Part shown: positions 25,470 to 34,984 of the stretch, piece by piece
How the letters are laid out: each line of letters begins with the position of its first letter
How positions within the stretch are numbered: the stretch's first letter is position 1
Position numbers and translations under genes: made by a program
Notes under the pieces: model-generated
What the model was told of the DNA's origin: nothing
What the model saw: only the letters and a program-made list of their open reading frames with translations
Databases searched by the model: none
Assembly (NCBI RefSeq): GCF_008807375.1
Contig: NZ_CP043311.1
Span: 3,886,001-3,950,000, forward strand
Source: Pseudomonas lalkuanensis
Lineage (GTDB): Bacteria > Pseudomonadota > Gammaproteobacteria > Pseudomonadales > Pseudomonadaceae
DNA: 64,000 bases
Reading direction: 5' to 3'

Positions 25470-26627
25470 TTAGGGACGATCCTTCAGAGGCACGAACTTC
25501 AGGTCTTCCGGGCCAACGTAGTTGGCGCTCGGGCGAATGATCTTGCCGTCGATGCGCTGCTCGATGACGTGGGAGGACCAGCCGGAGGTACGGGCGATCA
25601 CGAACAGCGGGGTGAACATGGCGGTGGGAACACCCATCATGTGGTAGCTCACGGCGCTGAACCAATCGAGGTTGGGGAACATCTTCTTGATTTCCCACAT
25701 GGTCGACTCAAGGCGCTCGGCGATGTCGAACATCTTGGTGTTCTTCTGCTCTTCGGAGAGCTCGCGAGCCACTTCCTTGATCACCTTGTTGCGCGGGTCG
25801 GACACGGTGTAGACCGGGTGGCCGAAACCGATCACCACTTCCTTCTTCTCGACGCGGGCGCGGATGTCGGCTTCCGCCTCGTCCGGATTGTCGTAGCGCT
25901 TCTGGATCTCGAAGGCCACTTCGTTGGCGCCGCCGTGCTTCGGCCCACGCAGCGCGCCGATGGCGCCGGTGATGCAGGAGTACATGTCGGAACCGGTGCC
26001 GGCGATCACGCGGGCGGTGAAAGTCGACGCGTTGAATTCGTGCTCGGCGTACAGGATCAGCGAGGTGTGCATGGCGCGGACCCACGACTCACGCGGCTTC
26101 TCGCCGTGCAGCAGATGCAGGAAATGACCACCGATGGAGTCGTCGTCGGTCTCGACGTCGATGCGCTTGCCGTTGTGGCTGAAGTGGTACCAGTAGAGCA
26201 GCGCGGAGCCGAGGGAAGCCATCAGCTTGTCGGCGATGTCGCGGGCGCCCGGATGGTTGTGGTCATCCTTCTCCGGGGACAGGCAGCCCAGCACGGAAAC
26301 GGCGGTGCGCATCACGTCCATCGGGTGGGCGGACGGCGGCAGCTGCTCCAGGGCGGCCTTGACGCCGGCCGGCAGGCCACGCAGCGCCTTCAGCTTGGCC
26401 TTGTAGCCCGCCAGTTCGGCGACGTTCGGCAGCTTGCCGTGCACCAGCAGGTGGGCGATTTCCTCGAATTCGCAGGAGGTGGCGAAGTCGAGAATGTCAT
26501 AGCCGCGGTAGTGCAGGTCGTTACCGGTGCGGCCAACGGTGCACAGAGCGGTGTTGCCGGCGGCGGTGCCACTCAGGGCCACGGACTTCTTCGGTTTGAA
26601 GGCGGTGGTGTTTTCGGTAGCGCTCAT
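25470..26627 (-). CDS. prpC: 2-methylcitrate synthase
   Basis: This 385-residue citrate-synthase-family protein condenses propionyl-CoA with oxaloacetate. Catalytic signatures are [16 protein letters not shown] (His), GFGHPVYTV (His), and a C-terminal Asp region around [15 protein letters not shown]. It starts [20 protein letters not shown], typical of PrpC rather than GltA. An 83-bp gap separates it from prpB and 2 bp from acnD, consistent with a single operon. Confidence 0.95.
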   Translation of the reverse strand: MSATENTTAFKPKKSVALSGTAAGNTALCTVGRTGNDLHYRGYDILDFATSCEFEEIAHLLVHGKLPNVAELAGYKAKLKALRGLPAGVKAALEQLPPSAHPMDVMRTAVSVLGCLSPEKDDHNHPGARDIADKLMASLGSALLYWYHFSHNGKRIDVETDDDSIGGHFLHLLHGEKPRESWVRAMHTSLILYAEHEFNASTFTARVIAGTGSDMYSCITGAIGALRGPKHGGANEVAFEIQKRYDNPDEAEADIRARVEKKEVVIGFGHPVYTVSDPRNKVIKEVARELSEEQKNTKMFDIAERLESTMWEIKKMFPNLDWFSAVSYHMMGVPTAMFTPLFVIARTSGWSSHVIEQRIDGKIIRPSANYVGPEDLKFVPLKDRP

Positions 26628-26710
26628 CGCGTGATTCTCCTCATTTCAATCCGGTTGCTTCGGTCTTGTTCTTACGCCGGCCGCCCCTCTGGAGAGCGGC
26701 CTGCGTCCGG

Positions 26711-27595
26711 TCATTTCTTGGCGGCGAACAGCGCGTCGAGCTTCTGCTCGAAGGCGTGGTAGCCAATGCGGTCATACAGTTCCGCACGGGTTTGCATCAG
26801 GTCGATGACTTCCTTCTGGTGGCCATCGCGGCGGATCGCGGTGTAGACAGCCTCGGCAGCCTTGTTGGCGGCGCGGAAGGCCGACAGCGGATAGAGCTGG
26901 ATGGCTACACCGACCGAAGCCAGTTCGTCGCGCGAGAACAGCGGGGTTGCGCCGAACTCGGTGATGTTGGCCAGCACCGGCACGCCCAGCGCATCGACGA
27001 AGCGCTTGTAGGTCGGCAGGTCGTAGGCGGCTTCGGCGAAGATGGCGTCGGCGCCGGCTTCGACGTAGCGCAGGCAGCGCTCGATGGCGGCATCCACACC
27101 TTCAGCCTGGATGGCGTCGGTACGGGCGATCAGGAAGAAGGCCGGATCGGTCTTGGCATCGGCAGCCGCCTTGACGCGGTCGACCATCTCCTCGGTGGAG
27201 ACGATCTCCTTGCCCGGACGATGGCCGCAGCGCTTGGCGCCGACCTGGTCTTCGATGTGAGCTGCAGCGGCCCCGGCCTTGATCAGGCTCTTGACGGTGC
27301 GCTCGATGTTGAAGGCGCTGGGGCCGAAGCCGGTGTCGATGTCCACCAGCAGCGGCAGATCGCACACATCAGTGATGCGGCGTACGTCGGTGAGCACGTC
27401 GTCCAGGGTGTTGATGCCCAGGTCCGGCAGGCCCAGCGAGCCGGCGGCGACACCGCCACCGGACAGGTAGATGGCCTTGAAGCCGGCACGCTTGGCCAGC
27501 AGCGCGTGGTTGGCGTTGATCGCGCCGATGACCTGCAGCGGACGTTCCTCGGCAATGGCGTCGCGGAAGCGCTGGCCGGCAGTTTTCTGAGTCAT
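26711..27595 (-). CDS. prpB: Methylisocitrate lyase
   Basis: The 294-residue enzyme of the isocitrate lyase/PEP mutase family splits 2-methylisocitrate into pyruvate and succinate. The family active-site signature [12 protein letters not shown] is present (about residue 121), with metal-binding Asp residues in VDIDTGFG. Its ATG overlaps the TGA of the GntR gene by 4 bp, which suggests translational coupling. Confidence 0.95.
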   Translation of the reverse strand: MTQKTAGQRFRDAIAEERPLQVIGAINANHALLAKRAGFKAIYLSGGGVAAGSLGLPDLGINTLDDVLTDVRRITDVCDLPLLVDIDTGFGPSAFNIERTVKSLIKAGAAAAHIEDQVGAKRCGHRPGKEIVSTEEMVDRVKAAADAKTDPAFFLIARTDAIQAEGVDAAIERCLRYVEAGADAIFAEAAYDLPTYKRFVDALGVPVLANITEFGATPLFSRDELASVGVAIQLYPLSAFRAANKAAEAVYTAIRRDGHQKEVIDLMQTRAELYDRIGYHAFEQKLDALFAAKK

Positions 27596-28314
27596 GACTC
27601 ACCTCGTGTTTTGGACGGGTTGGCGAGCGCTTCCTGGTAGTGGCGCTCGATATTGCGCTTGGAGGCACCGATGTGACGGCGCATCAGCAACTCGGCCAGC
27701 TCGCCGTCTCGGTCGGCGATGGCATCGAGAATCCGGTGGTGTTCGTTGAAGGCCTGGCGCGGCCGGTTCGGAACGGTGGAGAACTGCAGGCGGTACATAC
27801 GCACCAGCTGGTACAGCTCGCCGCAGAGCATCTTGGTCAGGGTCTGGTTGCCACTGCCCTGGATGATCCGGTAGTGGAAATCGAAGTCGCCTTCCTGCTG
27901 GTAGTAGCCACGGCCGGCCTGGAAGGCCTCGTCGCGCTCGTGGGTATCCAGCACCAGGCGCAACTCGTCGATCTCGGCCTGGCTCATGCGCTCGGCGGCC
28001 AGTCGACAGGCCATGCCTTCGAGGGATTCACGAATTTCGTAGAGCTCGATCAGCTCGGCATGGTTGAGGGATACGACCCGCGCGCCGACGTGGGGCACGC
28101 GCACCAGCAGGCGTTGCCCTTCCAGGCGATGGATGGCCTCGCGCAATGGGCCACGGCTGATGCCGTAGGTGCGCGCCAGCTCGGGCTCGGAAATCTTGCT
28201 GCCGGGGGCAATGTCACCACGCACGATGGCCGTCTGGATGCGACGGAAGACGCTTTCGGCCAGGGTTTCCGAGTCCAGCTGTTCGGTGACGGGGCTTTCA
28301 GGGGTGTCCAGCAT
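27592..28314 (-). CDS. GntR-family (FadR/VanR-type) regulator of the prp operon
   Basis: This 240-residue protein has an N-terminal winged helix (about 20-85; [34 protein letters not shown] split by the turn, SRGPLREAI) and a C-terminal all-helical FCD effector domain with metal-ligand His residues ([14 protein letters not shown]). It is first in the operon and probably represses it. The ATG at 28314 is preferred; a GTG 12 bp upstream lies within the second palindrome. I leave the symbol empty because prpR is used for an unrelated enhancer-binding protein. Confidence 0.88.
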   Translation of the reverse strand: MLDTPESPVTEQLDSETLAESVFRRIQTAIVRGDIAPGSKISEPELARTYGISRGPLREAIHRLEGQRLLVRVPHVGARVVSLNHAELIELYEIRESLEGMACRLAAERMSQAEIDELRLVLDTHERDEAFQAGRGYYQQEGDFDFHYRIIQGSGNQTLTKMLCGELYQLVRMYRLQFSTVPNRPRQAFNEHHRILDAIADRDGELAELLMRRHIGASKRNIERHYQEALANPSKTRGES

Positions 28315-28315
28315 G

Positions 28316-28327
28316 ATTGTCGACACA
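28316..28327. promoter_or_regulatory. Candidate GntR operator O2 at the prp start
   Basis: ATTGTCGACACA matches 10 of 12 positions of the perfect palindrome at 28390-28401. It lies immediately upstream of the regulator's ATG, 74 bp centre-to-centre from the other site, about seven helical turns. Confidence 0.5.
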
Positions 28328-28345
28328 TTCTTGTTTGGTGGCGCA

Positions 28346-28375
28346 AAACTACTGCCATATAAGCAGGCATGTCAA
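28346..28375 (-). promoter_or_regulatory. Candidate sigma-70 promoter of the prp operon
   Basis: On the minus strand TTGACA (28370-28375) is a perfect -35 box. TAGTTT (28346-28351) is a weak -10 box 18 bp away. It lies between the two palindromes, so a repressor bound to either could block it. Confidence 0.45.
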
Positions 28376-28389
28376 ACACCATTCGATCA

Positions 28390-28401
28390 ATTGTCGACAA
28401 T
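28390..28401. promoter_or_regulatory. Candidate GntR operator O1
   Basis: ATTGTCGACAAT is a perfect 12-bp palindrome upstream of the candidate -35 box. Short T-G-T..A-C-A palindromes are typical of FadR/VanR-type GntR operators. Confidence 0.55.
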
Positions 28402-28618
28402 CCGTCTAATTCCAAAAATTTCACCTACCGCGTCACGCTCCGCTTACCTGCGTCATAAGCGTCTGTCGCGCCGGAAAATCCGCGTGTTAGAATGCGCGCC
28501 GCCAGCGCCAGTCTGGGCGCCAATGACTTGCCTGCTAGACTCCCAGACCAGGCGCCGCAGCCAAGATGGCCGTGGGCCGGGCTCCTGGACCGATGACCGC
28601 GTTACGCTCAAAGGACTT

Positions 28619-29155
28619 ATGACACTCAAGCCCTTCGCCCCGATTGCCTGCCTGCTCGCCCTCCCCGGCCTTGGCTTCGCCACCGAGAAGACCGTCTACG
28701 GTCTCAACGAATACGCCAAGCTGAAGGACCTCGATCTGGAAGTCGCAGCCAAGCTCGACACCGGCGCCAAGACCGCTTCCCTCAGTGCCCGCGACATCAA
28801 GCGCTTCAAGAAGGATGGCGAAGCCTGGGTCCGTTTCTATCTCGCCATCGACGACGCTCACGAACACCCGATCGAGCGCCCGCTGGCGCGGATCAGCAAG
28901 ATCAAACGCCGCGCCGGGGACTACAACCCCGATGAAGGCAAGACCTACACCGCACGCCCGGTCATCGAACTGGAGGTGTGCATGGGCAAGGCCCTGCGAC
29001 AGATCGAAGTGAACCTCACCGACCGCAGTGCTTTCCAATATCCGCTTCTGATCGGTTCCGAGGCGCTCAAGCGCTTCGATGCACTGGTCGACCCGAGCCT
29101 TAAATACGCTGCCGGCAAACCCGGCTGTGCCACCGACGCAAACTCTGACGAGTAA
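28619..29155 (+). CDS. Exported retropepsin-like (RimB-type) protease
   Basis: The 178-residue protein has a signal peptide (MTLKPFAPIACLLALPGLGFA) and one aspartic-protease-like domain with the active-site motif KLDTGAKTASLSA (about residues 42-54), annotated in many genomes as ATP-dependent zinc protease. The second conserved segment is FQYPLLIGSEALKRF. ATG 28619 has AAGGA 4 bp upstream; the long upstream ORF extension is not supported. Six bp separate it from the next gene, so the three genes are one operon. Confidence 0.85.
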   Translation: MTLKPFAPIACLLALPGLGFATEKTVYGLNEYAKLKDLDLEVAAKLDTGAKTASLSARDIKRFKKDGEAWVRFYLAIDDAHEHPIERPLARISKIKRRAGDYNPDEGKTYTARPVIELEVCMGKALRQIEVNLTDRSAFQYPLLIGSEALKRFDALVDPSLKYAAGKPGCATDANSDE

Positions 29156-29160
29156 CCCAC

Positions 29161-30687
29161 ATGCGCTCTCTTACCCTGCATCTGAAAGTCCTGATCACCC
29201 TGTTGGTGAGCCTGGGCGTTCTGATAACGGCCTACCAGATCTTCATCCAGGGCATCCCGATCACCGAGGATGCGACCGACGACCTCTGGAACATCGACGC
29301 CAAAGTCGAGTTCCAGGCGAATCCGCGCGACCCGGTCAAGGTCCAGATGTTCGTTCCGCCGCTGAACCGGGACTACGTCAGCCTCAACGAGAGCTTCATC
29401 TCCAACAACTACGGGGTGAGCATCAATCGCGTGGATGGCAACCGCAAGGTGACCTGGTCCGCGCGGCGCGCCAGTGGCAACCAGACCCTCTACTACCGCC
29501 TGGTGCTGACCAAGCGCTATAGCGGCGAGAAGCCCAAGGACAAGGGGCCGATCTTCCGCGACAGCATCGCGGTGGAGGGCCCCGAGAAGATCGCCGCCGA
29601 AGCCCTGCTGGCCCCCATCCGCCAGCACTCGGCCGACGTCGAGACCTTCATCAGCGAGACCATCAAGCGGGTGAACAACCTGAACGATGACAACGTCAAG
29701 CTGCTGCTGGCCGGCGACACCAGCACCCCGAACAAGGCCAAGGCCATCGAGCTGCTGCTGTCCATCGCCCACGTACCGATGGAGCGCGTGCACACCATTC
29801 GCCTGATGAGCGAGCAGGCCCAGACTCCCGAGCTCTGGCTGCGCAGCTTCAATGGCGAGAACTGGCTGTACTTCAACCCGGATACCGGCGAGCAGGGCCT
29901 GCCCAGCGACCGCCTGATCTGGTGGACCGGTGACGACAACCTGATCAGCGTCGACGGCGGCAAGAAGGTCCAGGTGACCTTCAGCATGAACAACAGCGAG
30001 ATGAACGCCATTCGACTGGCCAAGCTGACCGACGAAAACACCGACGCCGACTTCCTCGAGTACTCGCTCTACGGCCTGCCGCTGCAGACCCAGCAGACCT
30101 ACCAGATCATGATCATGATCCCGATCGGCGTGCTGGTGATCCTGATCCTGCGCAACCTAGGCGGCCTGCAGACCCTGGGTACCTTCACCCCGGTGCTGAT
30201 CGCCCTCGCCTTCCGCGAAACCCAGCTGGGCTTCGGCATCGTGCTGTTCACCATCATCACCGCACTCGGCCTGTCGCTGCGCTCGTACCTCGAGCACCTG
30301 AAGTTGCAGATGTTGCCGCGACTATCGGTGGTGCTGACCTTCGTGGTGGTGCTGATCGCAGTCATCAGCCTGCTGAGCCACAAGCTCGGCCTAGAGCGCG
30401 GCCTGTCCGTGGCCCTGTTCCCGATGGTGATCCTGACCATGACCATCGAACGCCTCTCCATCACCTGGGAAGAGCGCGGCGGCGGCCATGCCTTCAAGGT
30501 GGCCATCGGCACCCTGGTCGCGGCCACCCTGGCGCACCTGCTGATGACCGTGCCGGAGCTGACCTACTTCATCTTCACCTTCCCGGCGGTACTGCTGATC
30601 ATGGTGGGCTTCATGCTGGCGATGGGTCGCTACCGCGGCTACCGCCTGACCGAGCTCTTCCGCTTCAAAGCCTTCCTGAAGGACTGA
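29161..30687 (+). CDS. Membrane protein with inactive transglutaminase-like domain
   Basis: This 508-residue protein has an N-terminal membrane anchor (LHLKVLITLLVSLGVLITAY), a periplasmic region of about 290 residues, and then about seven helices from residue 318 (QIMIMIPIGVLVILILRN onward). The periplasmic part looks like a transglutaminase fold, with TPELWLRSFNGENWLYFNPDTG near its C-terminal half, but I see no catalytic Cys. It matches the family of inactive transglutaminases fused to seven-helix modules paired with ATP-grasp ligases. It probably binds a peptide or protein partner outside the membrane. Confidence 0.8.
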   Translation: MRSLTLHLKVLITLLVSLGVLITAYQIFIQGIPITEDATDDLWNIDAKVEFQANPRDPVKVQMFVPPLNRDYVSLNESFISNNYGVSINRVDGNRKVTWSARRASGNQTLYYRLVLTKRYSGEKPKDKGPIFRDSIAVEGPEKIAAEALLAPIRQHSADVETFISETIKRVNNLNDDNVKLLLAGDTSTPNKAKAIELLLSIAHVPMERVHTIRLMSEQAQTPELWLRSFNGENWLYFNPDTGEQGLPSDRLIWWTGDDNLISVDGGKKVQVTFSMNNSEMNAIRLAKLTDENTDADFLEYSLYGLPLQTQQTYQIMIMIPIGVLVILILRNLGGLQTLGTFTPVLIALAFRETQLGFGIVLFTIITALGLSLRSYLEHLKLQMLPRLSVVLTFVVVLIAVISLLSHKLGLERGLSVALFPMVILTMTIERLSITWEERGGGHAFKVAIGTLVAATLAHLLMTVPELTYFIFTFPAVLLIMVGFMLAMGRYRGYRLTELFRFKAFLKD

Positions 30688-30690
30688 GCC

Positions 30691-31677
30691 ATGTTCGGCC
30701 TGCTCAAGACGTGGAAAGCCCTCGAAGCCAAAGGCATCATGGGCATCAATCGGCGAAACGCGGACTACGTGCTGAAGTACAACAAACGGCACCTGTACCC
30801 GATCGTCGACGACAAGATCATCACCAAGCAGCGCGCCATCGAGGCGGGAATCCACGTACCCGAGATGTACGGGATCATCTCCACCGAGAAGGAAATCGAA
30901 AAGCTCAACGACATCATCGGCGAGCGTAACGACTTCGTGATCAAGCCGGCGCAAGGCGCCGGCGGCGACGGCATCCTGGTGATCGCCGACCGCTTCGAAG
31001 GCCGCTACAAGACGGTGTCCGGCAAAATCATCAGCCACGAGGAAATCGAGCACCAGATTTCCTCGATCCTCACCGGGCTCTACTCCCTCGGCGGACACCG
31101 CGACCGCGCGCTGATCGAGTACCGCGTGACGCCGGACCAGATCTTCAAGAGCATCAGCTACGAAGGCGTGCCGGACATCCGCATCATCGTGCTGATGGGC
31201 TACCCGGTGATGGCGATGCTGCGCCTGCCGACCCGCCAGTCCAACGGCAAGGCCAACCTCCACCAGGGCGCCATCGGCGTCGGCGTGGACCTGGCCACCG
31301 GTGTCACCCTGCGCGGTACCTGGCTGAACAACAAGATCGCCAAGCACCCGGACACCACCAACGCGGTAGACGGCGTGCAACTGCCGAACTGGGACGGCTT
31401 CATGAAGCTGGCCGCCGGTTGCTACGAGCTGTGCGGCCTGGGCTACATCGGTGTCGACATGGTGCTGGACCAGGACAAGGGCCCGCTGATCCTCGAGCTC
31501 AACGCCCGCCCCGGCCTGAACATCCAGATCGCCAACGACTGCGGCCTGACCCACCGCGCCCACGCCGTCGAGGCTCGCCTCGAAGAGCTGAAGGCCAAGG
31601 GCATCCAGGAAACCCCGGAAGAACGCGTGCGGGTATCCCAGGAGCTGTTCGGCCATGTGCGGCCGGCAGAGATCTGA
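30691..31677 (+). CDS. RimK-like ATP-grasp peptide ligase
   Basis: The 328-residue protein is an ATP-grasp enzyme: the phosphate-binding loop FVIKPAQGAGGDGILVI (about residues 75-91), DIRIIVLMGYPVMAML, and the metal-binding LILELNARPGLNIQ near residue 270. Relatives add glutamate or other amino acids to protein tails or small peptides. It starts 3 bp after the transglutaminase-like gene. With the exported protease and membrane protein it forms a conserved set of unknown substrate. Confidence 0.85.
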   Translation: MFGLLKTWKALEAKGIMGINRRNADYVLKYNKRHLYPIVDDKIITKQRAIEAGIHVPEMYGIISTEKEIEKLNDIIGERNDFVIKPAQGAGGDGILVIADRFEGRYKTVSGKIISHEEIEHQISSILTGLYSLGGHRDRALIEYRVTPDQIFKSISYEGVPDIRIIVLMGYPVMAMLRLPTRQSNGKANLHQGAIGVGVDLATGVTLRGTWLNNKIAKHPDTTNAVDGVQLPNWDGFMKLAAGCYELCGLGYIGVDMVLDQDKGPLILELNARPGLNIQIANDCGLTHRAHAVEARLEELKAKGIQETPEERVRVSQELFGHVRPAEI

Positions 31678-31693
31678 TCCACCGCGCCAACGA

Positions 31694-31720
31694 AAAAGCC
31701 CGGCCAAGTGCCGGGCTTTT
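31694..31720 (+). terminator. Terminator of the ATP-grasp operon
   Basis: AAAAGCCCGGC / GCCGGGCTTTT forms an 11-bp stem with loop CAAGT, 16 bp after the stop codon. Confidence 0.88.
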
Positions 31721-31773
31721 CATTGCCCGTCGACCAGTCGCCCCCCGGGCCGCACGGACTTCCGCCCCAAAAG

Positions 31774-31797
31774 AAAGGGGCCTTCCGGCCCCTTTTT
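31774..31797 (-). terminator. Terminator of speE
   Basis: AAAGGGGCC-TTCC-GGCCCCTTT is a 9-bp stem 16 bp downstream of the minus-strand speE stop. The A-tract on the plus strand gives a short T-tract for the minus-strand transcript; it can act in both directions. Confidence 0.75.
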
Positions 31798-31812
31798 CAT
31801 CCCCCGTCGACC

Positions 31813-32673
<861 letters not shown>

Positions 32674-32831
32674 GGGTTGTCTCCCCTGCTGGCTGTATTC
32701 GCGGACGGTGCACCGCCCCATGAAAAGGCGCGCATTCTACGATGGCTTCGATGACAGGTCGAACCGCAGCGGGCGAATTTGAAAGTCAGTTTTGCAGAGA
32801 CGACACGGCGCCAGGAGGATATCGTCGCACC

Positions 32832-33731
32832 ATGACCACAAACGCTCCCTCGACTGATTCCCGCGAGCCCATGCGCCTTGATTACTTCGAGCCCTGGAGC
32901 TGGAAGCAGTTCCAGCAACATTTCGCACTGCGGCGCCTGCCCGGTGTCGAGCACCTGACCGGCGACAGCTACTGCCGCAGCTTCCGCCTCGGCGAGCGCA
33001 CCGGCTGGTTTCGCCTGCGGCCATCGCACGGCGCCCTGGAGCTCGAACTGAGCCCGGCGGCCAGCGACCTCGCCCCTCGCCTGGCGCCGCGCATCCGGCA
33101 AATGTTCGACCTGGACAGCGACCCCGCCACCATCGCGCGACACCTCGGACGCGACCCACTGCTGCAGGGGCTGCTGGCACGCTATCCAGGCCTGCGCCTG
33201 CCGGCGGCCTTCGACCCGTTCGAGCAAGGCGTGCGCACCATCATCGGCCAGCAGGTGACGGTAAAGGCCGCGGTGACCATTGCCGGACGCCTGGTGGAGC
33301 GGCTGGGCGACCCGCTGGAAGACGCCGAAGGCGACGGTCCGCAACGGCTCTTCCCCACGCCCCAGGCCATCGCCGACGATCCGCTGCCCGGCATCGGCAT
33401 GCCAGGCAAACGTGTCGACACCTTGCGCCGCTTCGCCCAGGCGGTCGCGGACGGAAGCCTGGAACTGAGCCTGGCGGCAGGCGTCGAAGCCCTGATCGAA
33501 CGTCTCTGCGCCCTGCCCGGCATCGGCCGCTGGACCGCCGAATACATCGCCCTGCGCGCCTTCGGCCAGCCGGACGCCTTCCCCGCCGCAGACCTCGGCC
33601 TGCTCAAGTCGCCGCTCTGGGGGCCGGACGGCATCAGCGCCCGGGAACTGACCAGCCGCGCCGAACAGTGGCGGCCATGGCGCGCCTATGCCGCCGTCTA
33701 TCTCTGGCAGAGCTACGCCGAGGACAACTGA
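32832..33731 (+). CDS. alkA: DNA-3-methyladenine glycosylase II
   Basis: This 299-residue glycosylase removes alkylated purines. The N-terminal AlkA domain (about 15-110, LDYFEPWSWKQFQQHFALR) precedes the HhH-GPD domain: FEQGVRTIIGQQVTVKAA and the hairpin LPGIGRWTAEYIALRAFG with the catalytic Asp in PAADLGLL. There is no Ada methyltransferase domain. AGGAGG lies 12-13 bp before ATG 32832, a long spacing. The next gene, ogt, starts 1 bp after its stop. Confidence 0.92.
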   Translation: MTTNAPSTDSREPMRLDYFEPWSWKQFQQHFALRRLPGVEHLTGDSYCRSFRLGERTGWFRLRPSHGALELELSPAASDLAPRLAPRIRQMFDLDSDPATIARHLGRDPLLQGLLARYPGLRLPAAFDPFEQGVRTIIGQQVTVKAAVTIAGRLVERLGDPLEDAEGDGPQRLFPTPQAIADDPLPGIGMPGKRVDTLRRFAQAVADGSLELSLAAGVEALIERLCALPGIGRWTAEYIALRAFGQPDAFPAADLGLLKSPLWGPDGISARELTSRAEQWRPWRAYAAVYLWQSYAEDN

Positions 33732-33732
33732 C

Positions 33733-34233
33733 ATGTACTTCCGCTTTCACGACAGCCCCACAGGCTCCCTGCTGCTCGCGGGCGACGATGCTGGCCTTCA
33801 AATGCTCTACATGGACACCGAGCGACGCGGATACCCGAATGCCGACTGGCAGCCGGCCAGCCGCCAGTTCGACGAAGTCTGCCGGCAACTGGACCGCTAC
33901 TTCGAAGGCCGCCTGAAGCGCTTCGACCTGTCTCTCGCGCCCCACGGCACGCCCTTCCAGCAAAGGGTCTGGCAAGCCCTGCTGGAGATTCCCTACGGGC
34001 ACACCACCAGCTACAGCGAACTGGCCAAACGCATCGGCAATCCGAAGTCGGTGCGGGCGGTGGGCACGGCCAATGGTGCCAACCCCATTTCCATCATCAT
34101 TCCCTGCCATCGGGTGATCGGCCGCGACGGTAGCCTGACCGGCTATGCGGGCGGTCTGGCGCGCAAGGCGCTGCTGCTGAAGCTGGAAGGCGTGAAGCTG
34201 CAGCCGGAGCAGGACCAGTTGTTGCTGATCTGA
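33733..34233 (+). CDS. ogt: Methylated-DNA-protein cysteine methyltransferase
   Basis: The 166-residue suicide repair enzyme takes methyl groups from O6-methylguanine. The active-site motif IPCHRVIG (Cys near residue 120) and the helix-turn-helix region TSYSELAKRIGNPKSVRAVG are complete. It is coupled to alkA by a 1-bp gap, giving a two-gene alkylation-repair operon. It converges on the histidine phosphatase gene with 1 bp between stops. Confidence 0.94.
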   Translation: MYFRFHDSPTGSLLLAGDDAGLQMLYMDTERRGYPNADWQPASRQFDEVCRQLDRYFEGRLKRFDLSLAPHGTPFQQRVWQALLEIPYGHTTSYSELAKRIGNPKSVRAVGTANGANPISIIIPCHRVIGRDGSLTGYAGGLARKALLLKLEGVKLQPEQDQLLLI

Positions 34234-34234
34234 G

Positions 34235-34792
34235 TCAGGGCTGACGGATGCGCGCCAGCACCTTCGGCGGCTCGGCCAGCGGCAGCGCGATGATCAGCCC
34301 TTCTCCGTTCTTCGGCGCCACCCCGGTCAGCGCCTTGATGTTCACCTGGTGGCTGACCATCACCACGGGCCGGTCCTTGGGCACCTTGTCGATGGCCTTG
34401 CGCAGCTCCACCGTCTGCGCCGCCTGGCTTTCCGGATCGCTGAAAAAGGAGTCCAGCGCCGACAAGGTCTCCACGGCCCCCAATCCCATCTCCTGGGCAG
34501 TGTCCTGGGCACGGCACCAGTTGCTGGTATAGAGGCGCGGCTGCTCCACCTTGCGCCGCACCAGCAGCTTGCCCCAGCGCCGCGCTTCCTGGCGGCCCCT
34601 GTCGCTGAGATTGCGCTGGGTGCTGCAATCGCCCAGGCGGAACCCTTCCGGATCACCAGTGCCCGGGGCTGTGGTATGGCGCAGCAGGAGGAAGGCCTTG
34701 CCTTCGCGCAGGGCCTGCCAGGCCGACTTCTGGTCGGCGACCACTGGCAATGCCAGCAGCGCAATGAGCGTCAGGATGACGATGCGGGTCAT
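34235..34792 (-). CDS. Exported histidine-phosphatase-family protein
   Basis: The 185-residue protein has a signal peptide (MTRIVILTLIALLALPVVA) and a phosphoglycerate-mutase-like domain. Its catalytic motif is LLLRHTTAPGTGD (RHT in place of the commoner RHG), a second Arg lies in LYTSNWCRAQDTA, and the C-terminal His is in VVMVSHQVNI. It is probably a periplasmic phosphatase of unknown substrate. A strong hairpin covers its ribosome-binding region (34795-34819). Confidence 0.82.
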   Translation of the reverse strand: MTRIVILTLIALLALPVVADQKSAWQALREGKAFLLLRHTTAPGTGDPEGFRLGDCSTQRNLSDRGRQEARRWGKLLVRRKVEQPRLYTSNWCRAQDTAQEMGLGAVETLSALDSFFSDPESQAAQTVELRKAIDKVPKDRPVVMVSHQVNIKALTGVAPKNGEGLIIALPLAEPPKVLARIRQP

Positions 34793-34794
34793 GG

Positions 34795-34819
34795 CCGGGT
34801 CGCCAATGGCGGAACCCGG
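34795..34819. promoter_or_regulatory. Hairpin over the phosphatase ribosome-binding region
   Basis: CCGGGT..ACCCGG and an inner CGCC-AAT-GGCG stem form a 25-nt hairpin that begins 3 bp upstream of the ATG on the minus strand. It would hide the ribosome-binding region in RNA. Confidence 0.4.
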
Positions 34820-34955
34820 CCACGGGCGATCCCGAACAGGCCTGGATCAGGACAAGCCGCGACGACGCAGAGGCAGGAACCCATGGGGGACGCTCCCGGA
34901 TGGATGCAGTCACCCCAAGGATAGATCGACCGACGGCGGCCTACCTCGCGTCCCG

Positions 34956-34984
34956 TCAGACGATTTCAGACGGTTTCAGACACG
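34956..34984. repeat. Three tandem 10-bp repeats spanning the mtnC stop
   Basis: TCAGACGATT, TCAGACGGTT and TCAGACACG follow one another. On the minus strand each contains TGA, 10 bp apart, so the three stops fall in three different frames. The first TGA met is the mtnC stop (34976-34978). Confidence 0.6.

Noticed and set aside
22726..25473. A 915-codon open frame antisense to acnD
   Set aside because: acnD is complete with aconitase motifs on the other strand. The antisense product is rich in Gly, His, Val and Asp, typical of a shadow frame.
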